Assembly (NCBI GenBank): GCA_027946555.1
Contig: JAPEVC010000108.1
Coordinates: 55,340 to 119,339 of the forward strand
Reading direction: 5' to 3'
Origin: Gnomoniopsis sp. IMI 355080
Taxonomy: Eukaryota > Ascomycota > Sordariomycetes > Diaporthales > Gnomoniaceae
DNA: 64,000 bases
The notes beneath the pieces are model-generated. The model worked only from the letters and a program-made list of their open reading frames with translations. It was not told where the DNA came from and made no database searches. Positions 35,567 to 47,291 of the stretch are shown in pieces. Position 1 is the stretch's first letter. Each line of letters opens with the position of its first letter. The position numbers were made by a program, and so were the translations under genes.

Positions 35567-38209
35567 TCAGCGGTCTCGATCTTCCTCTGGCACGCGGGGA
35601 GACCTCGACGGCGATCCTGGGTTGCTCGTGCCAAAGCTGCTGGACAGCAAGCCTAGCCAGCCAGGCCTTGCCATCCTACGAGGAGCTCTACGCGGGGCCG
35701 GCGACAATATTCCCTGCTCGACGTCGGCTAAGTGGTCGGGTGATCTTCGCCCAGATCCGGAAGCTTCGGGCTCTTCATCGTCGTCGCTGGAATCGTGGTA
35801 TGCCTCGTACCTTGGACTAGATGGTGAGCCACGAGCCAGTGATCGAACGACGTCGCCCTTGCATATGGGGCATGTGCGCCGTCGGGTTGTCAACCACGGG
35901 GTACTAAGGTTTTCATTAGCTTCATGACTCGACGCGAAACAGCAATTCGTATGTACTTACATGCACTCAACGTGGAATTCATGGCCGCAAGGCAAGCTCA
36001 TGACACGGCTCACGCCATCGACGTACTCTTCTAAGCACACGACACACTCAACTTGGCGGCCCATGTACTTCTTCCATTCACTAGGCTTCTTCTCCTCGCC
36101 TCTGGATGGAGACCGTGAGCCCTGTAGTGCTGTGTCAACCCGCAGCAGATCATTGGCATTCGGAACACCCGTAGTGGTTCGTGAGCGTGGTCTTGGGCGG
36201 GAAGAGTTTTGCAGCAGTGGCGTTGTCGGCGAGGAAGATGTAGGTGAAGGTATTCTGGAACTTGAACCTGGTGACGTTGAAGCGACCGTGTGATACGTGC
36301 GAACAGGAAGACGGTCGACCACTGACTTTGGCGCCCTCCATCTTCGTCGTCGAATCTTGGCCCGCAAAATAAGTAGAGCGTAGACAACCGTCAACGTTAT
36401 CAAGGGGCTGACAACTAAGACCAGAAGGGTGTCGAAAAATGGCGCGGTGCTGCCAGTGGGGCTGATGGTCACCCATAGGCCCTCGTGAACAGGCGGCACA
36501 GGCTCAGATTGTTTGGTCAGAGGGGTGTTAATGGCCTTCGGCGCAGTGTTGGACTTGGAGAAGTCGGCTCCATCATCGTCTCCGAATAGTTTCGACATCA
36601 ATCCGTTCTCTTGCTTGCCAGATTGTGACAAGACAGGCTTGCCTTTGGATGACTGCGGTACATATTGGCCACTGCCGGGCGTAATACTTCCTCCTTTGGG
36701 GCCGTTGATATCCTTAGCCTTGGTATCATATTTTTCTGAATACTTGTTGGCCTTCTCTACAGTTTCCTCGGACTTGCTGTGTGTTGCTTTGCCGGCAGCT
36801 GTGTCTTTGCCGCCCGTGGTCATCTTGTCTGCTCCAGTGCTAGGCGCGTCAACCAGGTCAGGATCACGCCAATCCTGCACACCAATCTGGAAGCCGTCAC
36901 CAGGAGTCTTCTGGACAGACGATGCATCCTTGCCTTTTTTGGCAGCCTTCTCCAGGCTGTTTCGAATGATCTTGTCCTTCTCGTCACTCCAGTCGTTCAC
37001 GAGCACCCAGTCGTGTTGGCCACTACTAGGAGGTCTACTGCGATCGGAGGTGGCTTTGGAGCTGCCGTCCAACCCAAACAAGCGCGCAAACCAGCTAGAC
37101 TTTTTCGTGACCGTCTTTGCCGGGCCTGTAGAAGGTTCCTTCCTGGCGACCTTCGATTTGGCTGCTGCGGGCGCTTCTTTCACTTTCAAGGCCGGAGCAG
37201 TGGTCTGCTTCTGGGGCGTGGTCTTCTTGGTCTTGCGTGTCTTGTCGGCCGGCTGCACCTTGAACGTTGGGTTGCCATTCTCGTCTATTAGGTCCTCGAT
37301 GAAGCTGCCCGGTTGCATGAGTGAAGACAAGAGATGGGCAGTTGTGCGGGAGGTGAAGGTGGCCGGGATGGTGATGTTTGACGTATCTCCTCTGGCGAAC
37401 ATCTGAATGAGCGGGCCGCCCTTCTGATTGTCACCAACAATCACACCCACAGCACCGCGTCGCTGCGCCCACTTGACCTTCTCCAGAAAGCCGCAACCTC
37501 CACGGCTCAGCAAGACGACTTTGCCCGTGATTTCTGCCGTTTCCTGGATTGATTGTATATCTGCATGACTCGACGTCACCGTCGTCATCTCGTAGCCAGG
37601 GCCAGTCTTGGCCCTTAGGCCTCGATGTAGATAGTCGTCGGTGCCATCGTCTTGAGGCTCGTCCTTATCCTTGTCTTTCAGCTTGTTGTCTACTACGCCT
37701 TCGGCCAGATCTACGGGAGGACCCTGAGGTAGCTTCGACCTCTTTGAGCTCTTCTCCTGGTCGATCGCCGGGGCAGATTTTGCTTTGGCGGACAGGCCAA
37801 CGGCTGTGCCTTTCAAGCCTGTGATGGTGGTCCCGTCGCTCCATCCTGGTAGGTCGCTACAGCCCAGCTCGCCTTCTCCTTCACCATCGGGCAGATTCTC
37901 GTCTGCAAAGCCACTCCCGATCCACAGCTGGCCGCTCAGGCCTTTTGCTGGCAGAGGTGGGCCGAAGGCAGCGGGTCGGGCTGGGAAGAATGTGCTGTTG
38001 TCGTCGGTTAGGGAGATGGCGGCATTTGGCGGGAAAAGAGTGAAGGGCGTGGTGAAGGAGAGGAATGAGCCGAAAGTTGTCGGCTTTGCGCTGTGGGGGC
38101 TCAGGGGTGCGGCGACTTGGGTGGAGCGCAGCGAGACGACGGAGCGGCAGAAGAGGAAGAGGGAGGCGGCGAAGAAGAGGACGAGGATTGCTATTCTCGG
38201 AGGGCGCAT
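35567..38209 (-). CDS. PA-TM-RING E3 ubiquitin ligase
   Basis: Membrane-bound ubiquitin ligase of the protease-associated/transmembrane/RING class, expected in endosomes, Golgi or vacuole membrane. Exons 35567..35903 and 35961..38209 give 861 residues; the 57-bp intron lies inside the RING finger. An N-terminal hydrophobic signal or anchor (IAILVLFFAASLFLFCR) precedes a PA domain at about residues 205-310, with ITGKVVLLSRGGCGFLEKV as its core. A low-complexity Lys/Ser/Thr-rich luminal stretch follows, then a single membrane helix at about 590-615. The RING-H2 finger (about 721-765) has CVVC, CGHEFHVEC and CPIC. The luminal stretch between PA and membrane helix is far longer than in animal RNF13-type proteins. 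Confidence 0.9.
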
Positions 38210-39889
38210 GTCGAAGGACGGCCGTGGCCCAGTCTATTATCCGTGTGTGTGTATAGAAATGAAGTGCTGGTTGGGACTGTTGTCGTCGTCGTAGAGGTCT
38301 TGTGTCGTGTGCTGACGCGAGGCTGAGATTGTGAGACTGGATAATTGGATGTATCCGCAAAGTACTGGTACTGGTAAGAGTTGTGGTCGACGAGGCTACT
38401 ATTCACCTTTTCAACCCGCAAGATGGACGCCGATGAGGACGGAGATGGAGAATGCAGCCGTGAAGGACGGCGCACGCGTGAAGCATTCGCAAAGCAGCTA
38501 CGAACGATCTGGAACAGTAGTCTAAAGCAACCACCGCTTGGCCGCAAAGAGGCGGGCCGGAAGCGGGAAGGGTACACAATGCAGAGTACGGGGTCAACAG
38601 GCGCCGCAAAGAGAGAGTGTGTTGGTGTGAAAGTGTGAGAAGGTTGTAGGATTGCGAGACAAAGTCGACGTCAGTTGGCCTGGTGGATCAGGCTGGATCA
38701 GGAACGGACGGGGTACCGGAGGCAGAATACTTTAGAAACAAAGAGGTTTAACGTTAATCACTCTCACGCCGTCGAACCACACTGGCGGTGCAGGTCAATG
38801 ATGCTATTGCTTCTTACGGGGACGCATGCGGGCAAGCGCGGGTAAGGGCCACACGCGGGGCCGCCGGGAGTGCCCCTCTAAGCACAGGCGGATCCATTGC
38901 TGACTGATCCTGAGTCCAGGTCTCAGGTTCCAGAACTCAGGTGCTGCTTGCTTCACTAGCGCGTCCTAGCAGTGCCCAGGTGTGGAAGGATGCACACCAA
39001 CATCCAGCCACGGCATCCTATAGGACCGCCCGCTATAGCCGTCCGTGGCCATGACACCACCAAACTATGCAACTGACTCTGCAAGCTTTTTGACTTTTGC
39101 TACAGTGAAGGGACGAGCTCTTGCACCCTATCTTCCAGCTTCCATTGCCTTCGACTGTGTCACTCTACAGCACCTGACATACACACGCCAAAGGTCAGAA
39201 GACATCTCCCACCCGATAAGCCAGACTCGTGAGCATCCAACTCATACGCGATGTGCCACTGTGTCTCTGGATTACTTATCGATATCGCGTCCTCCACTTC
39301 TTCATTTGAAAACCTGTATCACTGCGAAAGCTACCGTCTACTACATACATGGCAGCTCAGTAACCGGGTTGGTCTCGAACAGTATGCACATAGCCCTTGT
39401 ATTGAACGGGCGATGTCTACCCACGCTCTTCGATCCACCCACGCCTCCATACATGTAAATGACCACCTCTCGCATTTAGTTTTGGCCTGGAACTGGTGAG
39501 CTTTTGATCAGATACGCGGTCGCGTGGTGAATAACATTGGTCCCCAGCCTGATCCTGACATGAGCAGACACTCGCTGGACCCTTCGTCCAGTGAAGCGGC
39601 AATGCAGGCATAGTCAGAAGGCAAGCCCCCACAACGACCAATGCGATGTAGCCGAGCTGCGCCTGCAGGTCTGTCCCATCGAATAATGTGGCTTCACCTT
39701 ATATGCTGTGAATAAACATCGTACATTGTACGTCCGGGAACCATGTTTTCAATGTCGCCCTTCCAGTTCACTGTCCCGGCCAATTATCACTGCAATGCTG
39801 CAAGTCTATGCCGTTCACTTGACAGACCTGTGATCACTTGTACTGAAAATAGCGACATGGCTGATGAACAGCGAAAGTCGAAATGCCTT
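38210..39889. other. intergenic region
   Basis: 1.7 kb between the RING-ligase start and the GMC pseudogene. It should contain the ligase promoter. No gene is supported; open frames of 118-137 codons on either strand look random. Confidence 0.5.
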
Positions 39890-41946
39890 AGAGCTTGGAC
39901 TTCGTCGTCGTAGGCGGTGGTCAGTCTTGCCTTGTTGTCGCGTCTCGACTCAGTGAAGACCCGAACAGGACGGTCCTCGTCATTGAAGCTGGGGTCGAAT
40001 CGCAAAAGGAGACTCCAGGGTTGGCACTCCTGGTCTGATGGCCACATTATACAGTGACCCAGAGTACGATTGGAAGAGTTCCATCGTTTCCCAGGACAAT
40101 GTCAATAGTCGTCAAACGCTTGGCCACGAGGCAGAGTCCTCGGTGATACTTCAACAATAAAATTCATGCCCTTGTGTATCCGGCGAAAAGTGATGTCGAT
40201 AATTGCGCGTCTCCTGTGGGTGACGAGGGTTAGAATAGGGATAGCGTGGAACTGTACCTGAAGAAGTTTCACGAGTACGAGAAACCTCACACCGACTTGA
40301 AAAAGCGCATGATGATGGATTGGGTGGACGAGGACGCACAGGGCTATCGAAGGCCTCTGACAGCAAGCTTCACTGATGGCCTTGGGCCTTTTGTGAGCTA
40401 CCCCGGTCTTCATGGGCTTAGGCAGGTAGTGCGAGAGATGCCATGCTTCTGGACTCATCGTTGCTTTTCTTTTATCTTTTTTTGGGCCCTCAATTACTGG
40501 CTCCTTACTCCGTCACCTTAAACTTGTAGTTGGCTTACACAATATAGAACGAAGCATTCGCGAAGACCTTCAGAGTATTGCACCTCGATACCACGAACGA
40601 GCCCATCTATGGCGAAACACAGGGCGCCTTTTAAAAACCCTTGTCTGTCGAGAGTGGCATGCGAGCGAGTTCCGCATCCGCTTATGATAATCAAGACGTA
40701 TCCAACAGGCCAACCCTTCATTTCATCACGGGCACTCTTCCTGAGAAGATCATATCCCAGAAGCTCGAGGATTAATCGCAAAGCCTGAACAAGTGATGGC
40801 TACAGACGTGCAGATCAGACAGCCACGAGCAGACGGAAGCTTATTCATGCTCGTAAATAAGTCATTATAGCTTGTGGTGCCATCAAATCCTCACAGTCAC
40901 TAGGATTATACGGTGTAAGTGATCAGGATCATCTTTCCTGTCGTGACATTGAAGCGGTCGTCGATAGCCAGCAAGTTGGCGAGGATTACAGTAAGCCATG
41001 CCATGTTGCTATCTGTCTCGGATTCATTGGACAGGCAAATAAATCCCTACAAGCAGCGAGGCATGGGAGACTAGCTCTCTATCATTTTGAGGGGCTATCA
41101 GCATCCACATACTTTCATCACTAATTGACCTGGCGGTAGGGACCATCAACTCGCGAGTCTCAGCTTTGAGGGCGCGGGCGATCATATATCAGGCGACATT
41201 ATGATGGATGCGAGGATCGTACAAGCCGTCATGGAGCAGTACCAGGCCACAAGTAAAGGACGTCTGAGTGGCACACCACTCACCTTCGCCCACAATCCGC
41301 TCATGGACGAAAGCGGGACCACTCCCACGACTGCCCAGGTGGTGTCGAGGAACTCCTTGGAGTTTGTCTCGATAATATTACCTCGGAAAATACTTTGCCT
41401 TTTCTGTCTCAGCAATACGATATTCTTCGAAAGCAACCTCTCGGTCCGCTGGAGTCTACCCTCGGATTCATGTACTGCCTGCTTCAACTGAACGGATGTT
41501 CGGATGGTGGTCTAACCGATATGACCTGGCTCTGCGCCAAGCCCACGAAGGCAAACACCAGCTTTGTGGTTGTGCTGATGCACTCATTCTCACGGAAAAG
41601 TATCCATATTGCGTCCTCAGACCCTCAAGGCGCAACCAGAATTAGATCAAAGATACCTGTCACATCCCCTGGATACGGAGATACTCGCGCGGGCTATTGA
41701 AATCACCAAGGTCATCGCAAATGCAGAGCCGTTTGCAAAGCTTCTCATGCCCAACGGTCGGAAGAGCCCCTCGGTGGAGGTCGAAGGGATGGAAGAATCC
41801 AAGCAGGTTGTGCGTGAGACTCTTCACGGCTTTTCATATATCAGACGCTTGTGCGATGTTGCCCCTGGGGAACGGAGTGGTGGTTGACAGCCGGCTACGC
41901 GTGTATGGCACGACCAACGTCAGACTCGTGGCTGCAAGCGTCTGAC
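39890..41946 (+). pseudogene. decayed GMC oxidoreductase (FAD-dependent, alcohol oxidase-like)
   Basis: Remnant of a glucose-methanol-choline family flavoenzyme. Collinear pieces of the family lie in changing frames. The FAD-binding start is at 39895..40010 (DFVVVGGG then RLSEDPNRTVLVIEAG). At 40026..40130 there is a piece with GLMATLYSDPEYDW. A piece with PRGRVLGDTSTIKF starts at 40124 in the next frame, and one with ELYLKKFHEYEKPHTD starts near 40236. TFRVLHLDTTNEPIYGE lies near 40563 and VIIACGAIKSSQSLGLYGV at 40861. VMEQYQATSKGRLSGTPLTF lies near 41229, and the C-terminal VVVDSRLRVYGTTNVRLVAA ends at 41946. There are at least four frame changes and several in-frame stops. The dinucleotide motif reads GGGQSC where GGGTAG is usual. 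Introns alone cannot explain all breaks. I call it a pseudogene and do not reconstruct it. Confidence 0.85.
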
Positions 41947-42705
41947 GTATCGAGCTGGTTGGACACGTGCAACCTACACTTGATGCAGTGGCGGAGAGAG
42001 CTGCGGACTTGATCAGAGCGGATTGGAGTTGACTGAGCGCCGAATTCAAGTGTAGACATGTGGCTATTATAGAGGTTCTTCTCGTAGTTGATCAGTCAGG
42101 CACGGGACGAAATGCCCGAGGAAACTTTCCCGGTCTAGCCTTGGGAGGAGGGGCAGGTTGAATATGGATCCGTATACTCGAGACGGGTACAAGGTCACGC
42201 AAGCATGAAGCCTACGGACTTTATTAGCTGAACCAATATTCTTAAATACAATCCCGATGCAGGCGTGCCCCGCGAATGGCGTCCTTCCGAAGAAGAAGAC
42301 AAAGTCAAGCCGAAATATTGCATGTCCGGCTAGTAAAACCAAGTTTGTACCCTGATACTCGTAGATTGTGGAATATCAGTCGTTCTGCTTCAGGTAGTGG
42401 GAACAACATCTGCGATTGGATTATGCTGGGAGAGGATGTTGCTGGGAGCCGACTCGGCACCGACGCCCGTAGGCGCGCCTTCAACATCATCAAACGACTG
42501 GCTCGACGCGTCTAACAAATGCTTCAGCCATGACAGCAACTACCCGAAAAACCGGCCGCTCTTGCGTGTTTTTTTTTGCGAAATACATGTTCTAGCGCAA
42601 AGATGTGGCCGTCCAGCCATCCTCTAACATATCAATCCTCACAACTCTCACCTAATTCAAGCCTCTAATCGCGTCTCAAGCAAGGCCTCCTCGCCACGGC
42701 CAACG
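41947..42705. other. intergenic region upstream of APC5
   Basis: About 760 bases between the end of the pseudogene and the APC5 start, presumably including the APC5 promoter. No gene is seen. Confidence 0.5.
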
Positions 42706-45161
42706 ATGTCTCGATTCCTCTCGCCCAAAGAGATCAGCCTCTTGGCTTTGATAGCTGTCTATTGTGAAGCTGCGGTCCCGGCTGATGGGATTTTGCCCGT
42801 ACTCAACTTCCTCTCGAGGCACACCGGCACAGACTCAACAGGGGAAATCACCAATCTGCCGAAAGAGAATCAGTTCCAGAAAGCTCAAGACGACATTGAC
42901 CTCATCCAGTCTATCAAGCCCTTTGAAACGCTGCTTCAACCTTTTCCCACCGCAGTGGGAGTACCTGGGAGGCGACTGTGGGATCTTTTCTTGACAAAGC
43001 TGTGGAATATCGATTCGCTCGATGCATTGCACCAGTTCTTCGAGGATTTGCCCGCGTTACTCGCGAACAAGGACGACATCCGCCGAATGGTAGAACCGGA
43101 GGAAGGCGCAACTATCACCAGGATACCACTATCGATTCACTCGCCATTTGCCTTATTTGTTCGCCGAGCTCACCTGGAATTTTCTCGTATTCAATTCAGT
43201 GACGCCTCGAGTCTGTGGAAGGGCTTCATCGTCTACAGACAACCCACGGCTGCGGCTTGGTTCAGACGCAACCCTGCTTTGAGCTCGAGCCGATTTGACA
43301 AGGTTCTGGAGGAAAGCGAATCAGATTGGGGAGAAGGTGCTACGGCCATAGAGTCCATCGCGTATGGAGATCTCCCTTCTTGCCAAGTCCCGGTCAGCGT
43401 CAATTGTCTGGACAACCTGATCGAGTTCCAGGTTGCTCAAATGCAGAGTAAGTGTTTCCTTCCGGGTCAGTCTGTGACAGCATCTAGCTCACCTGCCGAA
43501 TCATAGAATATGGAGTCCGAGTGCCTACCCAAATCCACCAACAGTTCACTGATTTGCTCAATGCTAGCCGAGCGAATCCCAAACTTTCGCATTACCTCAA
43601 GTATGGTTTCATATCCTCCTTCGCACAAGCTGTATACTAAACACGAGCCAGGTTCTTGGAAGCCTGGAGGTCAGGGGATTATCCAACTTCCTTTGACTAT
43701 CTTCATCGGTATTTCGACTATACCATGCAACATAGCGACCGCGAACACTATCACTATGCCTTGCTAAATTTGGCTGTCCTTTACGCGGATTTCGGCTGCC
43801 ACAAAGATGCTGTCTCCACTATGCTCGAGACCATTGCAACTGCCCGCGAAAAGAGGGACCCGAGTTGCCTGAACTTTGCTCTCAACTTCTTCTACAACTT
43901 CGGCCTTCAGCACCCTCAATTTGTGGCGGATCTCGAATCGAGCAGCATGTCCGCCACCGGCAGGGAGACTCTCGCATTCCTCAGGGTGAAGGCCAGGGAG
44001 ACAGGTATGTGGTCAACGTGGAGCCATGCCCTCTTGAGTGAAGCCAAACAAGGTCTTGTGAGTGGTGATAGTCTTGCCATTGCTCTCGAAAACATAGTCC
44101 GCAGCTCACATCTCCTCATTGAACGTGGCCTGACGAGCATGATTGGCACTCAATTCAACCTCGGTATCGCTGTGTGGGATCGAGCAGGCGTGGCATTCAT
44201 GTCCACCATGCTTTGTGAAGTATACATTAGGTGTCACGCACCTAACTCCATGTTGGATGACTCGTTGAGGATCACCTGCCGGCTAGCAAGTCTTCAAGCC
44301 CAAAAGGGCAAGTACAACGACGCAATGGAGCTGCTCGAAAATATGGACGGCAACTCCCTTCGGACGTGGAAAGCGAACAAGTACTGGCAGAAATTCCGCG
44401 CACTCATCAAGCTGCGCCGTGATCTCCACCGTGATGATCTTGATGGCGCCCAGTACCTCCTCTCGCAAATCATGCAGTCCAAGCCCGATGATCTCGAGCC
44501 CGATTTGGTCTTTGTGGTTGAATCCTTACACTACGAACTTCTCGTCCGACGGGGCGACCTCCAAGCCGCCTCTGCTATGGTGGAGCGGCTCATCGCCGAC
44601 ACCAGCGAACAGGACAAAGATGTCGCAATACGCGTGCGACTGCTTCTGATGAAGGCTCAGCTCTTCGAGAAGGCTGGCCGCCCGCAGCGGGGGTTTTCGG
44701 TCGCCATGCGCGCCGCCAGTTTAGCATGGAAAGCGCGGCTTATGAGCCTCTTGTGGCAGTCCATCGGCGCCGTGGCAAATATACTCAATTCACTTGAAGA
44801 ATTCGAGGCCGCGGAGAAGCTTCTGATAGTGGTAATTCCACGATGCTTAGAGTGTGAGGGTAGCTACATGGCTGCGAGCCTGTATTCAAGTCTGGCGGAT
44901 GCATTCGTCGGCACCGCAGGACGCATGGGATCTGGTCAAGGTCAGGACGCGCATTCTAGAGGGAGGTTGGAGTACCTGGCCAAGGCGATCGGCGCGTTGA
45001 GGAGGGCGTTCGCTGATTACACGGCTGTGCAGGATGTGCAGAAGCAGATGGAAGTCACGGCGAAGATAGCTACGATCATGAGGCTCAGGGGCGACTTCAG
45101 ATTGGCTGATGATCAGGCGGCCAAGTATTTGGAGTTAAGGGCGCAGGCGTTGCAAGTTTGA
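42706..45161 (+). CDS. APC5: anaphase-promoting complex subunit 5
   Basis: TPR-containing platform subunit of the APC/C ubiquitin ligase, which drives exit from metaphase. Exons 42706..43447, 43507..43600 and 43652..45161 give 781 residues. Both introns (59 and 51 bp) have canonical ends, and the second has a TACTAA-like branch region. The start is MSRFLSPKEISLLALIAVYC. The conserved Apc5 core lies around FLEAWRSGDYPTSFDYLHRY, in which paired helices recur as TPR-like units up to the C-terminus. It is the leftmost of the syntenic block APC5-COX13-APN2 that flanks mating-type loci in Sordariomycetes. Confidence 0.9.
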
Positions 45162-45636
45162 AGCGAACTGAGGGGATATTATATATAGCTTAGCAGTGAG
45201 CGGTCTTGTGGCTCTGCTCGCATGCTTGTGGCGAAGACTAGTGACGGGCGGCGACCTCCAGAGTATAAAAGCTCGTAACATGGTTGAATTGCCACGCTCG
45301 CCGGAAATCTGACTGGGAGACTCGGCCGGCATGGGGCTAGAAGACAGCTTTCTATGCTTGTCCATAGCTGGGTACTGGGCCGAGCATACCCCGTCCGGAC
45401 CTGCAGACTCAGGCCACCCAAAATTGTATCATAGATAGCATGCGCTTTGTCACGAGCCACATTACTCCAACGACACGAAATCAATCATGATGCAAGGCTT
45501 GCCAAATCGATTGCTGCGACTCTAGGAAAACATGTACAGGTCGATCTGTTCTCGACGATTGTCCACCGCTCTATCCATCCGGCCGTTCGTTCCCCGATGC
45601 TCCTCTTATTGCTGCAACTACCTCGGAAGCGCTAAC
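45162..45636. other. convergent intergenic region
   Basis: 475 bases between the converging ends of APC5 and COX13. No gene or structure was seen. Confidence 0.5.
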
Positions 45637-46533
45637 TTAAGTGGTCTTGTCCTTGTTGTGGTAGTTCACCTTGTCGTTCCAGCTATGACAATGTCAGCGT
45701 ATGCGCTATACGGGTACACGCGAACTCGAGCCGAATGGTTTTGGTAATGCTCATCCCAGGCGTACAGACGGGTGCTGCTAACAGCGCTCCGTTGTCCCGG
45801 ACACATTGCCTATTCCGCTTCAGGGCTATGTCTGAGAGAATAAGTCTGAACCTACAAAATAGTCTTGTCGCCATCTCCCCACGGGAAGTTCTTGGTCTGT
45901 TCGTCATGCAAGTCAGTAATCGGTACATGAAAATGACGGAGAAAGAGGACGTACCCGGATGTTCTGGTAAGGGTACTCAACCCGCTCCTCCAGAGGCGGC
46001 ATGTGGTTCCAGTGCTCCCAGTGCTCGTTCCAAAGAACATATGCGTTGACGCTGGCGCCGACGAGGGCAGGGATGCAAACGCTGCGTATAGAATGTGGTC
46101 AGCTCCTGGTCGTGGTCTCGTATGAAATTGATGCTCCCAGCTCGGCAAGGCGGCCGCTGCTCCTTCCATCAACCGTCTGCCATCATTCTCCTCCTGCCCT
46201 ATCATCTGGTGTCGGCTCTTTCAGATCGTCAAAGCTGCGGTGCAAGCTCCTCGCGCTCATCCCGAGGCTACAGTCCGTGGTCATGATAGGGTGATGTCAT
46301 ACAAGATAGAGATCTTCTTCCAGAGAGCTGTAGATCCCAATTCGTCAGCAGCATTCGTCTGAGTATGCCTCGCACCCAATTCTCGACCTACCAGTCGACT
46401 CAGCGGCGTGCTCCTTGACGGCGCGGCGCTCGGCAACAAAGGCGTTCTCGCCGGCCTTGGGAGTGGTGCTGGCGAAGCGGCGCTGAATAGCGGGCGAGCG
46501 CAGGGCGCGGAAGACCTGGCGTTGGGCAAACAT
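45637..46533 (-). CDS. COX13: cytochrome c oxidase subunit VIa
   Basis: Nuclear-encoded subunit of mitochondrial complex IV in the inner membrane. Five exons by coordinate: 45637..45682, 45856..45896, 45955..46081, 46303..46327 and 46392..46533. They give 126 residues. One exon is only 25 bp and introns make up well over half of the gene. The N-terminal MFAQRQVFRALRSPAIQRRF is a typical mitochondrial presequence. The single membrane helix ends in ASVNAYVLWNEHWEHW. The family signatures RVEYPYQNIRTKNFPWGDGD and WNDKVNYHNKDK follow. It lies tail-to-tail with APC5 and is divergent from APN2, as in other Sordariomycete MAT regions. Confidence 0.95.
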
Positions 46534-47291
46534 GGCTGTATGTGCGCTTTCACAGGCGGGTATACGGAGTGGAGAGGGGACGCTGTCGGCGGGTTTTGTC
46601 GTTAGTTGTGAGAAGTCGTCGGGAGCGAATTAGGGCGTTTACTCAGGTACGGTTGCGAATCAGACGATTGATGATTCGGAGGGTGTCGCTTACCTAAGGC
46701 TCTTTCCTTGGCTGTCCGCCCAGCCGGGGTGGGAATCCGCCGAGGTTTAACCGTCCACGTGAAGTCGCGAAAGACGTCAGACGCGCTTGATGGCAACGAC
46801 AGCGTCATACAGTTCAGTCAAACGCGGACAGCTGGAGATCGAGGGTATGCCGAATCGTGAGGAAGGTCAGTCGAAATCGAGGGCCCAATCTGTGGCCATG
46901 AAAGCTGATGACAGATGTAGCTAATGAAGGACTCGAGCGTCGATCTGGCTGGTACACGTCGCGACTTCCTGATGGGATCATCTTCCTGTGTGATGACACT
47001 CGTTAGGATGGTCACCTGACTATCTACACCTTGAACTACAAGCATCGAGGACTTAATTCATGCTGTCATTTCCTGAAGTGCCGTCCTGCGTTGAGGTGTT
47101 CAATTGAACGGAGTTGTCTCATGCTCTTGGAGACGCAACGCCGCCCTGGACCCCATTCCCAATGCCTCTGTGTTGAACACTTTGCCTTGCCTTTGGGTCT
47201 AGCGTTTCAACAGACGAGACACTTGCAAAACGGGAAGGAATTCAGTCCATGACAAAACCTCAATTTAAAGGAGCGGTCAGCATTCACCACC
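46534..47291. promoter_or_regulatory. divergent COX13/APN2 promoter region
   Basis: About 760 bases between the two divergent start codons. Promoters for both genes must lie here; no gene or recognisable operator was seen. Confidence 0.4.

Noticed and set aside
39045..39458. 137-codon plus-strand frame
   Set aside because: No family resemblance, no consistent coding pattern.
39890..41946. RIP as the cause of GMC gene decay
   Set aside because: Frame changes from indels dominate and no strong AT shift is visible; RIP cannot be claimed without an alignment to an intact copy.
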